From JAHEYG01 sp040403535 (GTDB lineage Bacteria; Bacteroidota; Bacteroidia; B-17B0; Aurantibacillaceae): DNA of 64,000 nucleotides. Position numbers and translations under genes: made by a program. How positions within the stretch are numbered: position 1 is the first letter of the stretch; each line of letters begins with the position of its first letter. The notes beneath the pieces are model-generated. The model had not been told where the DNA came from, searched no databases, and saw only the letters and a list, made by a program, of their open reading frames with translations. Shown in pieces: positions 28,390 through 36,693 of this stretch. Location of the stretch: NCBI GenBank assembly GCA_040403535.1, contig JBBAKL010000009.1:11765-75764 (forward strand). The letters are read 5' to 3'.

Positions 28390-29343
28390 TTATAATTTAC
28401 TAGTTTCTAATTTAGAAGCATTAATAACGTAATAAGCATACTTATTTTTCTTTTTAAAGCGCCAATTTTTAAAGCTAAAGTATAGGCTTAACAAACCTAT
28501 TGCATTACATAGTTTGTAGATGATTGAAGCTTTATAATAATATACATATACACTGTTTTCATGTACCCAACCTTGTCCAAATAATCTGTAATATCCATTC
28601 ACATAGGAAAACGAATCTTCCTTTGTTGGTTTTGATAATAATTTATACGGACTGTTCTCATCCGGATAATCATAAACTTTAGTGTCAATTTCTGCTTTTA
28701 TTACAGGAAATTTTAAATAAAGCTGCATGAAAATAGATTGGTAGTTTACTTCTTCAATAGAAATAATCTCAAATCCTTTTCTTCTTAGCAAATCGGCAAA
28801 ATAAGATGTTTTATACATCTTGAGAATTGGCATGTTAGACGGTTTAGTCTCATTATAAACATTCTCTTCTGTTAGAAATCCATCCGATATAATCAATTCA
28901 TTATTACACGCATTAGCTAAATTATCCAATGCCAATTCGATATTGTCTAGCCAATTTACAACATGATTCACTAATACAACATCGAATTTTTGGTTTAATT
29001 CCGAAAGATGATAAATTCCTTTGGTGTGAATTGCAATATTAGACTTAAATAAATCCTTTAACAAGTTAATGCCTTTATATGACCATCCGTTTTCCATCGA
29101 ATCAACACTTTCTTTATAAAGATCACTGGCAACAACTTTTTTAGCACCTTTTTTCTCAGCTAAAAAAGAAAACAGACCATCATTAGATCCAATATCTAAA
29201 AAAGATTTATTTCTAACTTCAGGAAAATTGAATTTTTCCCAATAAGATTCGTTTATTTTCCCACCCGTAGAATAATTATTATCCAGTTTAATGTCTTGAC
29301 GCCAATAATGGTAAGAAAATATTTTTTTTAGTTCAGAATTCAT
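28390..29343 (-). CDS. SAM-dependent class I methyltransferase
   Basis: 317 aa. Motif I is clear (FLDIGSNDGLFSFLAEKKGA), followed by an acidic residue after strand 2 (VVASDLY) and VVLVNHVVNWLDN as the post-II region. The rest (YTSYFADLLRRKGF-like stretch and a basic C-terminus) fits small-molecule or sugar methyltransferases. It overlaps the preceding gene by 4 nt (ATGA), so it is translationally coupled in the glycan operon. Substrate unknown; probably an O- or N-methylation of a sugar. Confidence 0.8.
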   Translation of the reverse strand: MNSELKKIFSYHYWRQDIKLDNNYSTGGKINESYWEKFNFPEVRNKSFLDIGSNDGLFSFLAEKKGAKKVVASDLYKESVDSMENGWSYKGINLLKDLFKSNIAIHTKGIYHLSELNQKFDVVLVNHVVNWLDNIELALDNLANACNNELIISDGFLTEENVYNETKPSNMPILKMYKTSYFADLLRRKGFEIISIEEVNYQSIFMQLYLKFPVIKAEIDTKVYDYPDENSPYKLLSKPTKEDSFSYVNGYYRLFGQGWVHENSVYVYYYKASIIYKLCNAIGLLSLYFSFKNWRFKKKNKYAYYVINASKLETSKL

Positions 29344-30584
29344 GTGAGCTGAAAGGTTGAACGAATAATGTTGCTTAATTCGTGCTTATTATTTATAAAA
29401 AACAAATAATCGGATTTATAATTTAAAGGAAAATCATTCTCTCTATAGTATACAATTGCTGATTTACGTTTAGCGAAAGCTCTTTCGAAAACAAGGGTAG
29501 TCATATAACAAACAGAAAGATAATTTTCATCAAATAATTGATTTGACTTTTTAGAAGAATTATTAATAGTAAAATCAATGTCTTTTAAATGTTTTTTATA
29601 GTGTGTCTTCAATTCCTGCATCTTATTATTAAAGAAGGAAATCTCACGGGGATGCGGATAAATAATCAGATGAATCTGAGGAGAATTAATCAACAGTTCG
29701 TTCAGATCACTAAGTATTACATTTTCATTCTTTTCAATATCTGTTCCCTGATCAATATGGCCTAAAGCATTTCTTACCCATCCGCCTGTTGACAAGAAAC
29801 CAATTGTGCTATTGATTTTTGCTGTATTGGTATAGAGTTCTTTTACCAGAAAAAAGTTTTCCGGTTCTCCCATTCGGATGGTATCATAGTGAATAGTTTC
29901 TTTAAAGCGTTTAACTTCCTCGTACTGATAATCCGAACATAATACAAGCTCATTACAGATAATGATCTTATTCCATTTATATAAGGGGACTTCAGATGTA
30001 ACACAACTAACTTTTATTTGATTTTTTTGGAGAAAAAAAGACAAAAACGCATTATTGGTATCATAAGCAGAAAAAATAGTAATCTCGTACCTTCCGCTTT
30101 TGGCCATTAGAACACTTATGTTACATGTTATCAATAGATTTAACAAGACAAATGCAATTCCGCTTTTATCCTTTTTAAACAAACCTAATAAAACAATACT
30201 TAACTGGATCGGCAGTGTTATAATTAAAAAAGAAATTTTATGAAGCAGACTATTGAAACCGGAACATTTTTCAGCGGAGACAAAATGAATCGATTCACTG
30301 GACGGATGAATTGATTTATAATAATTTATCCGGTGGTTTTTACTTGCTTCATTTAAATCAAAGATGACACAATTTCCAAAAAGCTCTTTTGGTATATCAT
30401 TACTCTTTTTACGATAAATCATTAAAACACCTGAAATAACAGTTTTATAATGATAACGATCTATTTCCTTCACGTTAAAGCTGGTATTGCACAATTTCTC
30501 GAATGCAAGAGAGTATTTGTTCTTAAAATTAAACAGATAAGACAAAAAGCATTGAAAATAATACAAACCAACTTTTAAGATCAT
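29340..30584 (-). CDS. Putative GT-B-type surface glycan transferase
   Basis: 414-aa protein not assigned to a named family. An N-terminal hydrophobic stretch (FLIITLPIQLSIVLLGLF) and a second (IAFVLLNLLITCNISVLMA) may anchor it to the membrane. The C-terminal half has IYPHPREISFF, like the xxHPR/E turn of polysialyltransferase-, CDP-glycerol- and capsule-type GT-B enzymes, and ends YMTTLVFERAFAKRKSAIVYY. Overlaps its neighbours by 4 nt on both sides. Its place beside NeuB and phosphatase genes suggests it transfers a nonulosonic acid, but this is inference. Confidence 0.5.
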   Translation of the reverse strand: MILKVGLYYFQCFLSYLFNFKNKYSLAFEKLCNTSFNVKEIDRYHYKTVISGVLMIYRKKSNDIPKELFGNCVIFDLNEASKNHRINYYKSIHPSSESIHFVSAEKCSGFNSLLHKISFLIITLPIQLSIVLLGLFKKDKSGIAFVLLNLLITCNISVLMAKSGRYEITIFSAYDTNNAFLSFFLQKNQIKVSCVTSEVPLYKWNKIIICNELVLCSDYQYEEVKRFKETIHYDTIRMGEPENFFLVKELYTNTAKINSTIGFLSTGGWVRNALGHIDQGTDIEKNENVILSDLNELLINSPQIHLIIYPHPREISFFNNKMQELKTHYKKHLKDIDFTINNSSKKSNQLFDENYLSVCYMTTLVFERAFAKRKSAIVYYRENDFPLNYKSDYLFFINNKHELSNIIRSTFQLT

Positions 30585-31084
30585 AAAGATCCCAGTTTAC
30601 TTAGAATTTCAGTGTACGAATAATTACTCAGCAATATTTTCTCAACGAATTCGCGGAATGCTCCCTCTCCTCCGTTTTTTTCTGTCACAATGTCTGCCAT
30701 TTGTTTGATGAATTTTATTCCGTTATTTGGTGTGCCTTTTATTCCTACCATTTGCATCAATTTTATATCATTGATATCATCTCCGATATAAGCCACCTCG
30801 CTCCAACTAATATTCTTTGATTTCAAATATGCCTCAATAACTAATAACTTATCTGAAACTCCCATAAAATATTTATCTATTTTCAACTTCTCACACCGAC
30901 GTTTTACAATCTCAGTATTTTCACCCGTTACAACCACCACTTCAATACCGAAAGCACGGCACATTGCAACTCCCCAACTGTCAGATGTGTTAAATTTCTT
31001 CCACTCATTATTTCCCTGATCGTAGTACATTCCGCCATCGGTCCATACACCATCAATATCGGTTAAAACTATTTTAGGTATCAT
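30581..31084 (-). CDS. KdsC-like HAD phosphatase
   Basis: 167-aa HAD hydrolase of the KdsC subgroup: KIVLTDIDGVWTDGGMYYD with both catalytic Asp residues, VVTGENTEIVKRR (motif II Thr) and YIGDDINDIKLM (motif IV acids). No cap domain, as expected for KdsC, which is a tetramer. KdsC itself removes phosphate from KDO-8-P. Beside two NeuB genes and with no kdsA in view, a nonulosonate-9-phosphate or similar sugar-phosphate substrate is more likely here. Confidence 0.82.
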   Translation of the reverse strand: MIPKIVLTDIDGVWTDGGMYYDQGNNEWKKFNTSDSWGVAMCRAFGIEVVVVTGENTEIVKRRCEKLKIDKYFMGVSDKLLVIEAYLKSKNISWSEVAYIGDDINDIKLMQMVGIKGTPNNGIKFIKQMADIVTEKNGGEGAFREFVEKILLSNYSYTEILSKLGSL

Positions 31085-31088
31085 TTTA

Positions 31089-31691
31089 CTATTTTAATAT
31101 TCTTACTGGAACGCCAACAGCTATTGAATTATCTGGTACATTTTCCATACATACGGCGTTGGCGCCTATAATTGCATTATTGCCAATATTGATTCCGCCT
31201 AAAATTTTTGCCCCTGAATATATAATTACATTATTCATGATAGTTGGGCGCATATTGTTTTTATCTCCTAATGTGACATTTTGGTGGATTAAAAGGTTAT
31301 CACCTATTTTACATCTTGCTCCAATAACAGTCCCAAGTCCGTGATTTATTTTTAGTCCCTTGCCTATATCTGCTGAAAAGTAAATTTCGAATCCGGAAAT
31401 TAATCTACCGAGGTTACTATACTTACCAGCAACAGATTCACTATTGGCTAAATAATAATAACGCGCAACTCTATAAAGAAGAATTCCAATCAATTCAATT
31501 CTTGAAGTAAGTTTCTCTTCTTCCACTAGATTACTTTCATTAAAATATCTTTTATAATCATAATTGAACAACTCTAGTATAGTCTTGAAAGCAACTTTAT
31601 CATCAAAATTAATATCATCATGTTTAATAATACTTTTTGAAAACAAAAATTTAAACAAACTTCCTAAATTGTCTTCTGTAATTAAACTCAT
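31089..31691 (-). CDS. Serine acetyltransferase-like sugar O/N-acyltransferase
   Basis: 200-aa left-handed beta-helix acyltransferase. After a helical N-terminal region come hexapeptide rungs: INHGLGTVIGARCKIGDNLL, IHQNVTLGD, IGNNAIIGANAVCMENVPDN. INHGLGTVIG and HQNVTLG are like CysE/NodB-type enzymes and include the catalytic His. The CysE N-terminal domain is reduced. In this position it probably acetylates a nonulosonic acid or its precursor rather than serine. It overlaps the preceding neuB gene by 4 nt. Confidence 0.8.
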   Translation of the reverse strand: MSLITEDNLGSLFKFLFSKSIIKHDDINFDDKVAFKTILELFNYDYKRYFNESNLVEEEKLTSRIELIGILLYRVARYYYLANSESVAGKYSNLGRLISGFEIYFSADIGKGLKINHGLGTVIGARCKIGDNLLIHQNVTLGDKNNMRPTIMNNVIIYSGAKILGGINIGNNAIIGANAVCMENVPDNSIAVGVPVRILK

Positions 31692-32722
31692 TGTATCAAG
31701 GATGGATAAATTATTTCATCTTTTTCAATATCATTCACCGCTTTTTTACCAATGATCAAGTTTTTATCAATCCATTTTATACCATCACCTGGTGATAGTA
31801 AATGAATGTCACTTTCAGTAATTATCTCTCCCTTTATAATCTTACGATTGGTTGCAATAGATCTTTCAAGCTTTTCTTTTGCTGACTTTACCGAAGGGTC
31901 GATAAATATTTTTTCTTCGCCAAACGACATTTCAAGAACTCTTAAATCTCGCACCATCCTTTTAATTCCATCAATCCCCAATGATCCTGCCTGATCTGTG
32001 CCTTTCATTCTCCTATCTATTGTTATATGCTTTTCAATAATTTTTGCGCCCATTGCTGCTGCGGCTACAGGTGCAGAAATCCCGATCGTGTGATCAGAAT
32101 AACCAATCACATATTGACCATAATTTTTAATTAAATAAATGATGGTATTTAAATTTGCGTTTTTAGGCTCAGTAGGGTATTGAGAAACGCAATGCAGAAT
32201 AGAAATATCAGAGTGATGCTTAGCTATTACATTCAATGCATTATCCAACTCTTCCTTTCCTGCCATACCTGTCGATAAGATAATAGGAATTTTTGTTTCT
32301 GCTAAAGCGTTCAGAAGTGGCAAATTAGTTAAATCCCTGCTTGCTACTTTTAATTTATCGGGTGTAAATAATTTTAATAACGACAAACAACCAACTGCGC
32401 ATAAGGTCTCGACAAAATCTAAATTGTATTGCTTGGCATATTTGTAACATTCGTGATGCTGCTCATCCGACAATTCCAAAAAAGTTCTGTGCTCACCGTA
32501 GGTTTTCCCAAAAGAATGTGGCGAATTATATGGCCTTGCCATTTGTGATGCCGACAATTCTTCCGCTAAATCGCGCTTCGTCATTTTAACCGCATCCATT
32601 GGCTTCAGATTTAAATTAAACAGATCCTCATGTATGGGACGGGCTGCAGCATCAATGATCAATTTTGCAATATCAAGAGAACCATTATGATTCTGCCCTA
32701 TTTCTCCAATAATATATACCAT
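31688..32722 (-). CDS. NeuB-family nonulosonic acid synthase
   Basis: 344 aa. Condenses PEP with an N-acyl hexosamine to a nine-carbon 2-keto acid. TIM barrel with IIGEIGQNHNGS, RPYNSPHSFGKTYGEHR, SQYPTEP, IGYSDHTIG and IIEKHITIDRRMKGTDQAGSL (metal His residues in SDH and EKH), then a C-terminal antifreeze-like SAF domain (RSIATNRKIIKGEIITESDI). The insertion PYNSPHSFGKTYGEHR and DAVKMTKRDL in place of the usual KFQT identify a distinct NeuB subgroup. The sugar could be sialic, legionaminic or related; it is not the Pse synthase, which is encoded separately. Confidence 0.87.
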   Translation of the reverse strand: MVYIIGEIGQNHNGSLDIAKLIIDAAARPIHEDLFNLNLKPMDAVKMTKRDLAEELSASQMARPYNSPHSFGKTYGEHRTFLELSDEQHHECYKYAKQYNLDFVETLCAVGCLSLLKLFTPDKLKVASRDLTNLPLLNALAETKIPIILSTGMAGKEELDNALNVIAKHHSDISILHCVSQYPTEPKNANLNTIIYLIKNYGQYVIGYSDHTIGISAPVAAAAMGAKIIEKHITIDRRMKGTDQAGSLGIDGIKRMVRDLRVLEMSFGEEKIFIDPSVKSAKEKLERSIATNRKIIKGEIITESDIHLLSPGDGIKWIDKNLIIGKKAVNDIEKDEIIYPSLIQ

Positions 32723-32726
32723 CTTA

Positions 32727-34391
32727 CTATAATTTATAGGTTTCTCTGTGAACGTAGTTAGTTGTATCGATTAATTTCATGTAATCGCTATAAAGAATCG
32801 TTACACCACCAGGTAGTTTAATAGATTTACTTACATCTACCACGTGTTTATCAGTAACATTATCGATAATATCTTTCAATTGTATCTTATTATAATCATC
32901 CTTATTTATTTTATTTAATACGGAACTTGCATGTTCATAATCTTCCGGATAATCAATACTCAGATTTACATATTTCACAAAAGGTTTATCAGAAGCGAAA
33001 TCGATGCAAGCTTTTTTACATGAATCATCTTTTAAAACAAACCATGATAGATACTCACTAACGAATGGATCTTCCATTTCTAGATAAAGCTTCCACAGGT
33101 AACTGGTTTTAAAAAGCTCAGCACTAACACCAAATGGCACATTATTAACGCGAACATAATCCACATCGTGTTGCTGAAATATCTCCACCATTTTATCCAT
33201 CAATTTAGGATCCGTGAAGGGGTTATCACCGGTGACTCTGAATATTGCTGCAGACTTATTCTTATAGGCGACTTCAATTAAACGGTCGATCACACTTTCC
33301 GGATGTCCGGTGTACAATGGAAGTTTTTTGTCATCAAACAATTTGACTAGAGGTGCATCATCAGCATGATAACTAGTTGCCAGTTCTATATGTTGTATTA
33401 ACTTACAATTTGTTTTTAAACGATGATATAACGAAACGATTAACTCATTTTCTCCAAATGGTTTTAATACTTTAAGTTTTAATCTTTGTGATTTCAAACG
33501 CGCTATCAAAGCTGCAGTAACATTACCATTGTTGAAGCCGTGTATTTCATCTTCTATACTTGTTCTTCCCGTGTTATCACGTTTATAAATACCATTTCCG
33601 AGGTGCTTTTTAAATAAAATGTTGCGATAATTTTTTTCCGATTTAACCGGATGCTTGACAGCGACACCTAATGATTGTTCGTAGTGTTTAAGCGTACTAA
33701 CCATTATGCCCATTTCATTCGGCTCCAGTGAAACCTGATAATCAAAATGCCTGTCGCTTCGCTTTATGGTGATATGTTTTTCAATATAACTACAACCCAG
33801 AGCCATTGCCATACATGGCATTATCTGAGTATCCAAACTATGATCAGCAAAACCAACCGGCAAACTGTATTGCTTCTTCAGATAATTTAATGCCAGTAAA
33901 TTATGTTCATCCGATTCGGTAGGATAATTACTAAAACCATGAAACAAGCATTCAATAATCTCCGAAAATTTCTCAACTGCCAGTTTTACTTCAAAATCGG
34001 TACTGCATTGTGTTTCCAATATAACTTTACAATCTTTTTTATCCTTGATGTATTGCAAAAAAGGAACGTTTGTTAAATCCGTTCCGTGTATCTTAACCAG
34101 TCTGAACCCGTAATTGTAAGCTAAATCAAAGGAAGCTTTTTCTAAAGTGCATGGAATTAGCGGCAGATTAATGGTTTTACAATAATCAAATAGTTCAACC
34201 CATTGGTTGGTGGTAAACTCGGTGTCTTTATAAAGTTGATACTTAGAATACTCTTTTGTGCAAAATTCCTCTACGTTCATCATTTGAACTGTGAAATAAT
34301 CAGCACCTGAATTTTTAGCAGCCTGGGCTAGTTCTTTCAGGTAATTAAAATTTCCCTGATGATTGTAGGCGCTTTCGGCAATAACTTTCAT
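32727..34391 (-). CDS. NeuB (SpsE-like) synthase fused to an SpsF-like nucleotidyltransferase domain
   Basis: 554 aa. Residues 1-265 are a NeuB barrel: IAESAYNHQGN, FSNYPTE, VGFADHS and YIEKHITIKRSDRHFDYQVSL with both metal His. After a short SAF-remnant-like linker (KSEKNYRNILFKKHLGNGIY), residues 290-500 resemble SpsF cytidylyltransferases: ALIARLKSQRLKLKVLKPFG, HPESVIDRLIEVAYKN, IFRVTGDNPFTDP. In SpsF the first motif is ARMGSTRLPGKVL; here the Gly and Pro are replaced. The antifreeze-like domain is missing. Bacillus spsE and spsF are adjacent separate genes, so the fusion joins functional partners. It probably makes and may activate a nonulosonic acid. Confidence 0.82.
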   Translation of the reverse strand: MKVIAESAYNHQGNFNYLKELAQAAKNSGADYFTVQMMNVEEFCTKEYSKYQLYKDTEFTTNQWVELFDYCKTINLPLIPCTLEKASFDLAYNYGFRLVKIHGTDLTNVPFLQYIKDKKDCKVILETQCSTDFEVKLAVEKFSEIIECLFHGFSNYPTESDEHNLLALNYLKKQYSLPVGFADHSLDTQIMPCMAMALGCSYIEKHITIKRSDRHFDYQVSLEPNEMGIMVSTLKHYEQSLGVAVKHPVKSEKNYRNILFKKHLGNGIYKRDNTGRTSIEDEIHGFNNGNVTAALIARLKSQRLKLKVLKPFGENELIVSLYHRLKTNCKLIQHIELATSYHADDAPLVKLFDDKKLPLYTGHPESVIDRLIEVAYKNKSAAIFRVTGDNPFTDPKLMDKMVEIFQQHDVDYVRVNNVPFGVSAELFKTSYLWKLYLEMEDPFVSEYLSWFVLKDDSCKKACIDFASDKPFVKYVNLSIDYPEDYEHASSVLNKINKDDYNKIQLKDIIDNVTDKHVVDVSKSIKLPGGVTILYSDYMKLIDTTNYVHRETYKL

Positions 34392-34834
34392 ACTTTAAGT
34401 TTGAATACTACTTTAAATAAATCAATTGTTTCTAGTGAGGGAGCATGTGCGTCATCTGGAAATACAATTGCCATGTCATTCTCTTTCAATTGTATTGAGT
34501 TGTAAGAAGTGTCGTCATGTAGAACATAATCATCCTTCTCGTTAAATTCACCTCTTTGATCTGTTACTTGAGAAATATCTTTCCATCCAAATTGTTCTGA
34601 TCCTTTAATTACCCAATGAATATCGATATACTTTTTATGTGCTTCCAATGGCTCTACCTTATATTTTTTGTTATCCGGACGCATGACAATAGCAAACAAA
34701 TCGTCCTCTTTTATTTCTAACTTTCCATTCACTAATTTATTTACATCCGTCTTATGAATGAACTCCAACACATCCGATATGTAGGTGTTCATTCCTTGGT
34801 ATTTTCTGATGCTATTTAGTGTGGTAAGGATCAT
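34388..34834 (-). CDS. YhcH/YjgK/YiaL (DUF386) family protein
   Basis: 148-aa cupin-like protein of a family that includes E. coli YhcH from the sialic acid catabolic operon and EbgC. Conserved pieces: AHKKYIDIHWVIKGSEQFGW, FPDDAHAP and KVVFKLKV, whose His/Glu residues bind metal. Members are proposed to open or mutarotate sugars. Here it heads a biosynthetic set, overlapping the NeuB-SpsF gene by 4 nt, so a sugar-anomer role in supplying or processing the nonulosonate is likely. A second, broken copy lies at 41272-41484. Confidence 0.87.
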   Translation of the reverse strand: MILTTLNSIRKYQGMNTYISDVLEFIHKTDVNKLVNGKLEIKEDDLFAIVMRPDNKKYKVEPLEAHKKYIDIHWVIKGSEQFGWKDISQVTDQRGEFNEKDDYVLHDDTSYNSIQLKENDMAIVFPDDAHAPSLETIDLFKVVFKLKV

Positions 34835-35000
34835 TAAATGATTTTATACTTTATAAATTACTGAAATTAAACCGGGCTTACAAAACTTTCTAACCTGAAG
34901 TTTAAACTAATCTGCTATTTCGATTATAACTGTGGTAAAAAAGAATCTTATTTGAATTCAATTGGTTTTATCACAATCAAGTTTATAATCAATACTAATC
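34834..35000 (-). pseudogene. Decayed 3' relic of the polytopic membrane protein gene
   Basis: The non-coding stretch ahead of yhcH aligns with the 3' end of the intact membrane-protein gene at 41484. Read on the minus strand, the last codons give VSPV*FQ*FIKYKII* against VSPLNFQHFILYKII*, ending in the same TAATG stop/start overlap with yhcH. Homology can be traced back about 165 nt (CTTGAT, CAAATAA, TATAATCG blocks) through stops and small deletions; the upstream end is approximate. The rest of the gap to 35104 is AT-rich with nothing recognisable. Confidence 0.72.
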
Positions 35001-35104
35001 ATTTTATTATTTATAAATTATAATATTTTTTTATTTCATTAACTTGATAAAAACCCATCACAACCAGGCCTAAATTGACAAACTAATTCAGGTAATAAAA
35101 AACC

Positions 35105-36148
35105 TTATAAAACATCCTCCAATTTAAGAGGCTGACCTTTTTTTAAATCGTGCTTCGCTTTCTTACCAAGAACAAGATCAAAATATTTAGGTGCTAATCC
35201 CAATGCCGGCCTAATTACTTTTATATTGCTTTCGGTTATCAATTCACCTTCATTAATATCTTTTGAAATATAAATTGAGCGTTTAAATTGCAAAGATTTT
35301 TTTTCCGCCTCTTGAACACCAATAAAATCGGAACCGAGTGCCAGAAAGGCTCGTTCCGATTCAACTACTAAAGATTTCAATTCTTCGGGCTCTAATGAAA
35401 AAGCACTGTCAACTCCGCCATCTGCCCTTCTAAGTGTAAAATGCTTTTCAATAACGCGAGCACCTAAAGCTACAGCAGCAACCGATGCTCCTACGCCCAT
35501 TGTATGATCCGATAATCCTACCGTAACGTTAAAGAGTTTTTTTAGTCGAGGTATGGCATTTAAGTTTGTATTATCAGGTGTTGCTGGATAGGTACTAGTA
35601 CATTTTAATATAATTAAATTTTTACAGCCGGCTTCTTTTAACACGTTAACACTTTCAGTAATGTCTTCTAAAGAAGATACACCGGTTGACATAATTACAG
35701 GCTTTCCTGTTTTTGCGACCTTCTTTAATAACGGATGATGTGTGTTTTCGAATGATGCAATCTTATATGCAGGTACATTTAATGATTCCAAAAAATCAAC
35801 CGATGTTTCATCAAAAGGAGAGCTAAACGCTAACATTCCTTTCTCTTTTGCGCGGTCGAATATTGGTTTATGCCATTCCCATGGCGTATAGGCCATTTTG
35901 TACAAATCGTGAAGTTCCTTTCCTTTCCATAATGAATTCTCATCAGTAATGGTTAAAACACCTTTCATTGTGATAGTATCAGCCGTATAGGTTTGTAATT
36001 TTAATGCCTGCGCACCAGCTGCTGCTGCTGCATCAACCAAAGCCAATGCCCTATCGAGGGATTGATTATGATTACCACTCATTTCAGCAATGATGAATGG
36101 CGGATGATTAGTGCCAATTGTTACATCTCCGATTATTATGTCACTCAT
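35105..36148 (-). CDS. pseI: Pseudaminic acid synthase
   Basis: 347-aa NeuB homologue of the PseI subgroup; condenses 6-deoxy-AltdiNAc with PEP to pseudaminic acid. N-terminal FIIAEMSGNHNQSLDRAL is typical of PseI, followed by KLQTYTADT, SSPFDETSVDFLE, CTSTYPA, GLSDHTMG, VIEKHFTLRRADGGVDSAFS and a SAF domain (RSIYISKDINEGELIT). Last gene of a complete pse operon, 2 nt after pseH. Confidence 0.96.
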   Translation of the reverse strand: MSDIIIGDVTIGTNHPPFIIAEMSGNHNQSLDRALALVDAAAAAGAQALKLQTYTADTITMKGVLTITDENSLWKGKELHDLYKMAYTPWEWHKPIFDRAKEKGMLAFSSPFDETSVDFLESLNVPAYKIASFENTHHPLLKKVAKTGKPVIMSTGVSSLEDITESVNVLKEAGCKNLIILKCTSTYPATPDNTNLNAIPRLKKLFNVTVGLSDHTMGVGASVAAVALGARVIEKHFTLRRADGGVDSAFSLEPEELKSLVVESERAFLALGSDFIGVQEAEKKSLQFKRSIYISKDINEGELITESNIKVIRPALGLAPKYFDLVLGKKAKHDLKKGQPLKLEDVL

Positions 36149-36150
36149 TT

Positions 36151-36693
36151 TTACCTGTTATAAATTGATTTTTTTAAATCTTCTTTTACTGCATCCCACT
36201 CGTGTTTTAATATCGCTAATGCAACAACATCATAATATTTACCATCCTTTAAAATGTGTTCACGATAAAAACCCTCTTGTTTAAAGCCAAATTTCTGATG
36301 CATTTGTATAACTTTTTCGTTAAAAGAAAAAACTTCGCACATCAGTTTATTAAACTTCATTTCTTCAAATACATAATTTAGAATATTATATTCTACCTTA
36401 GAGCCAATACCTGCTCCTCTCACCTCCGTATTACCCAGGTAAAAGGCCCAGGTGCAGTGCTTGAAATTAGGCTTGATATTATAAATTGATACAAGACCTA
36501 ACTTTTTTCCATCGTACTCAATAAGCCAGTATTTTTGAGAAGGATCATTTTTGATTTTTTCATACCACTGTTTTTGCTGTTCTGAAGTTATTAGTGCAGA
36601 GGTGTACATGTATCTGCTCACTTCTTCCGAATTTCTCCAGAGGCGTATTTGTTCTATATCCTCTTCTTTTATATCAACTAATTTAATATCCAT
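36151..36693 (-). CDS. pseH: UDP-4-amino-4,6-dideoxy-N-acetyl-beta-L-altrosamine N-acetyltransferase
   Basis: 180-aa GNAT enzyme: LWRNSEEVSRYMYTS and ISxxQQKxWYE-like start (ITSEQQKQWYEKI), acetyl-CoA loop TEVRGAGIGSKVEY, then EVFSFNEKVIQMHQKFGFKQEG. It adds the 4-N-acetyl group in the pseudaminate pathway. Shares one base with pseG. Confidence 0.92.
   Translation of the reverse strand: MDIKLVDIKEEDIEQIRLWRNSEEVSRYMYTSALITSEQQKQWYEKIKNDPSQKYWLIEYDGKKLGLVSIYNIKPNFKHCTWAFYLGNTEVRGAGIGSKVEYNILNYVFEEMKFNKLMCEVFSFNEKVIQMHQKFGFKQEGFYREHILKDGKYYDVVALAILKHEWDAVKEDLKKSIYNR

Noticed and set aside
31688..32722. Assignment of the second NeuB as Neu5Ac synthase with the symbol neuB
   Set aside because: Sequence motifs show the family but cannot separate sialic from legionaminic or related substrates, so no symbol was given.
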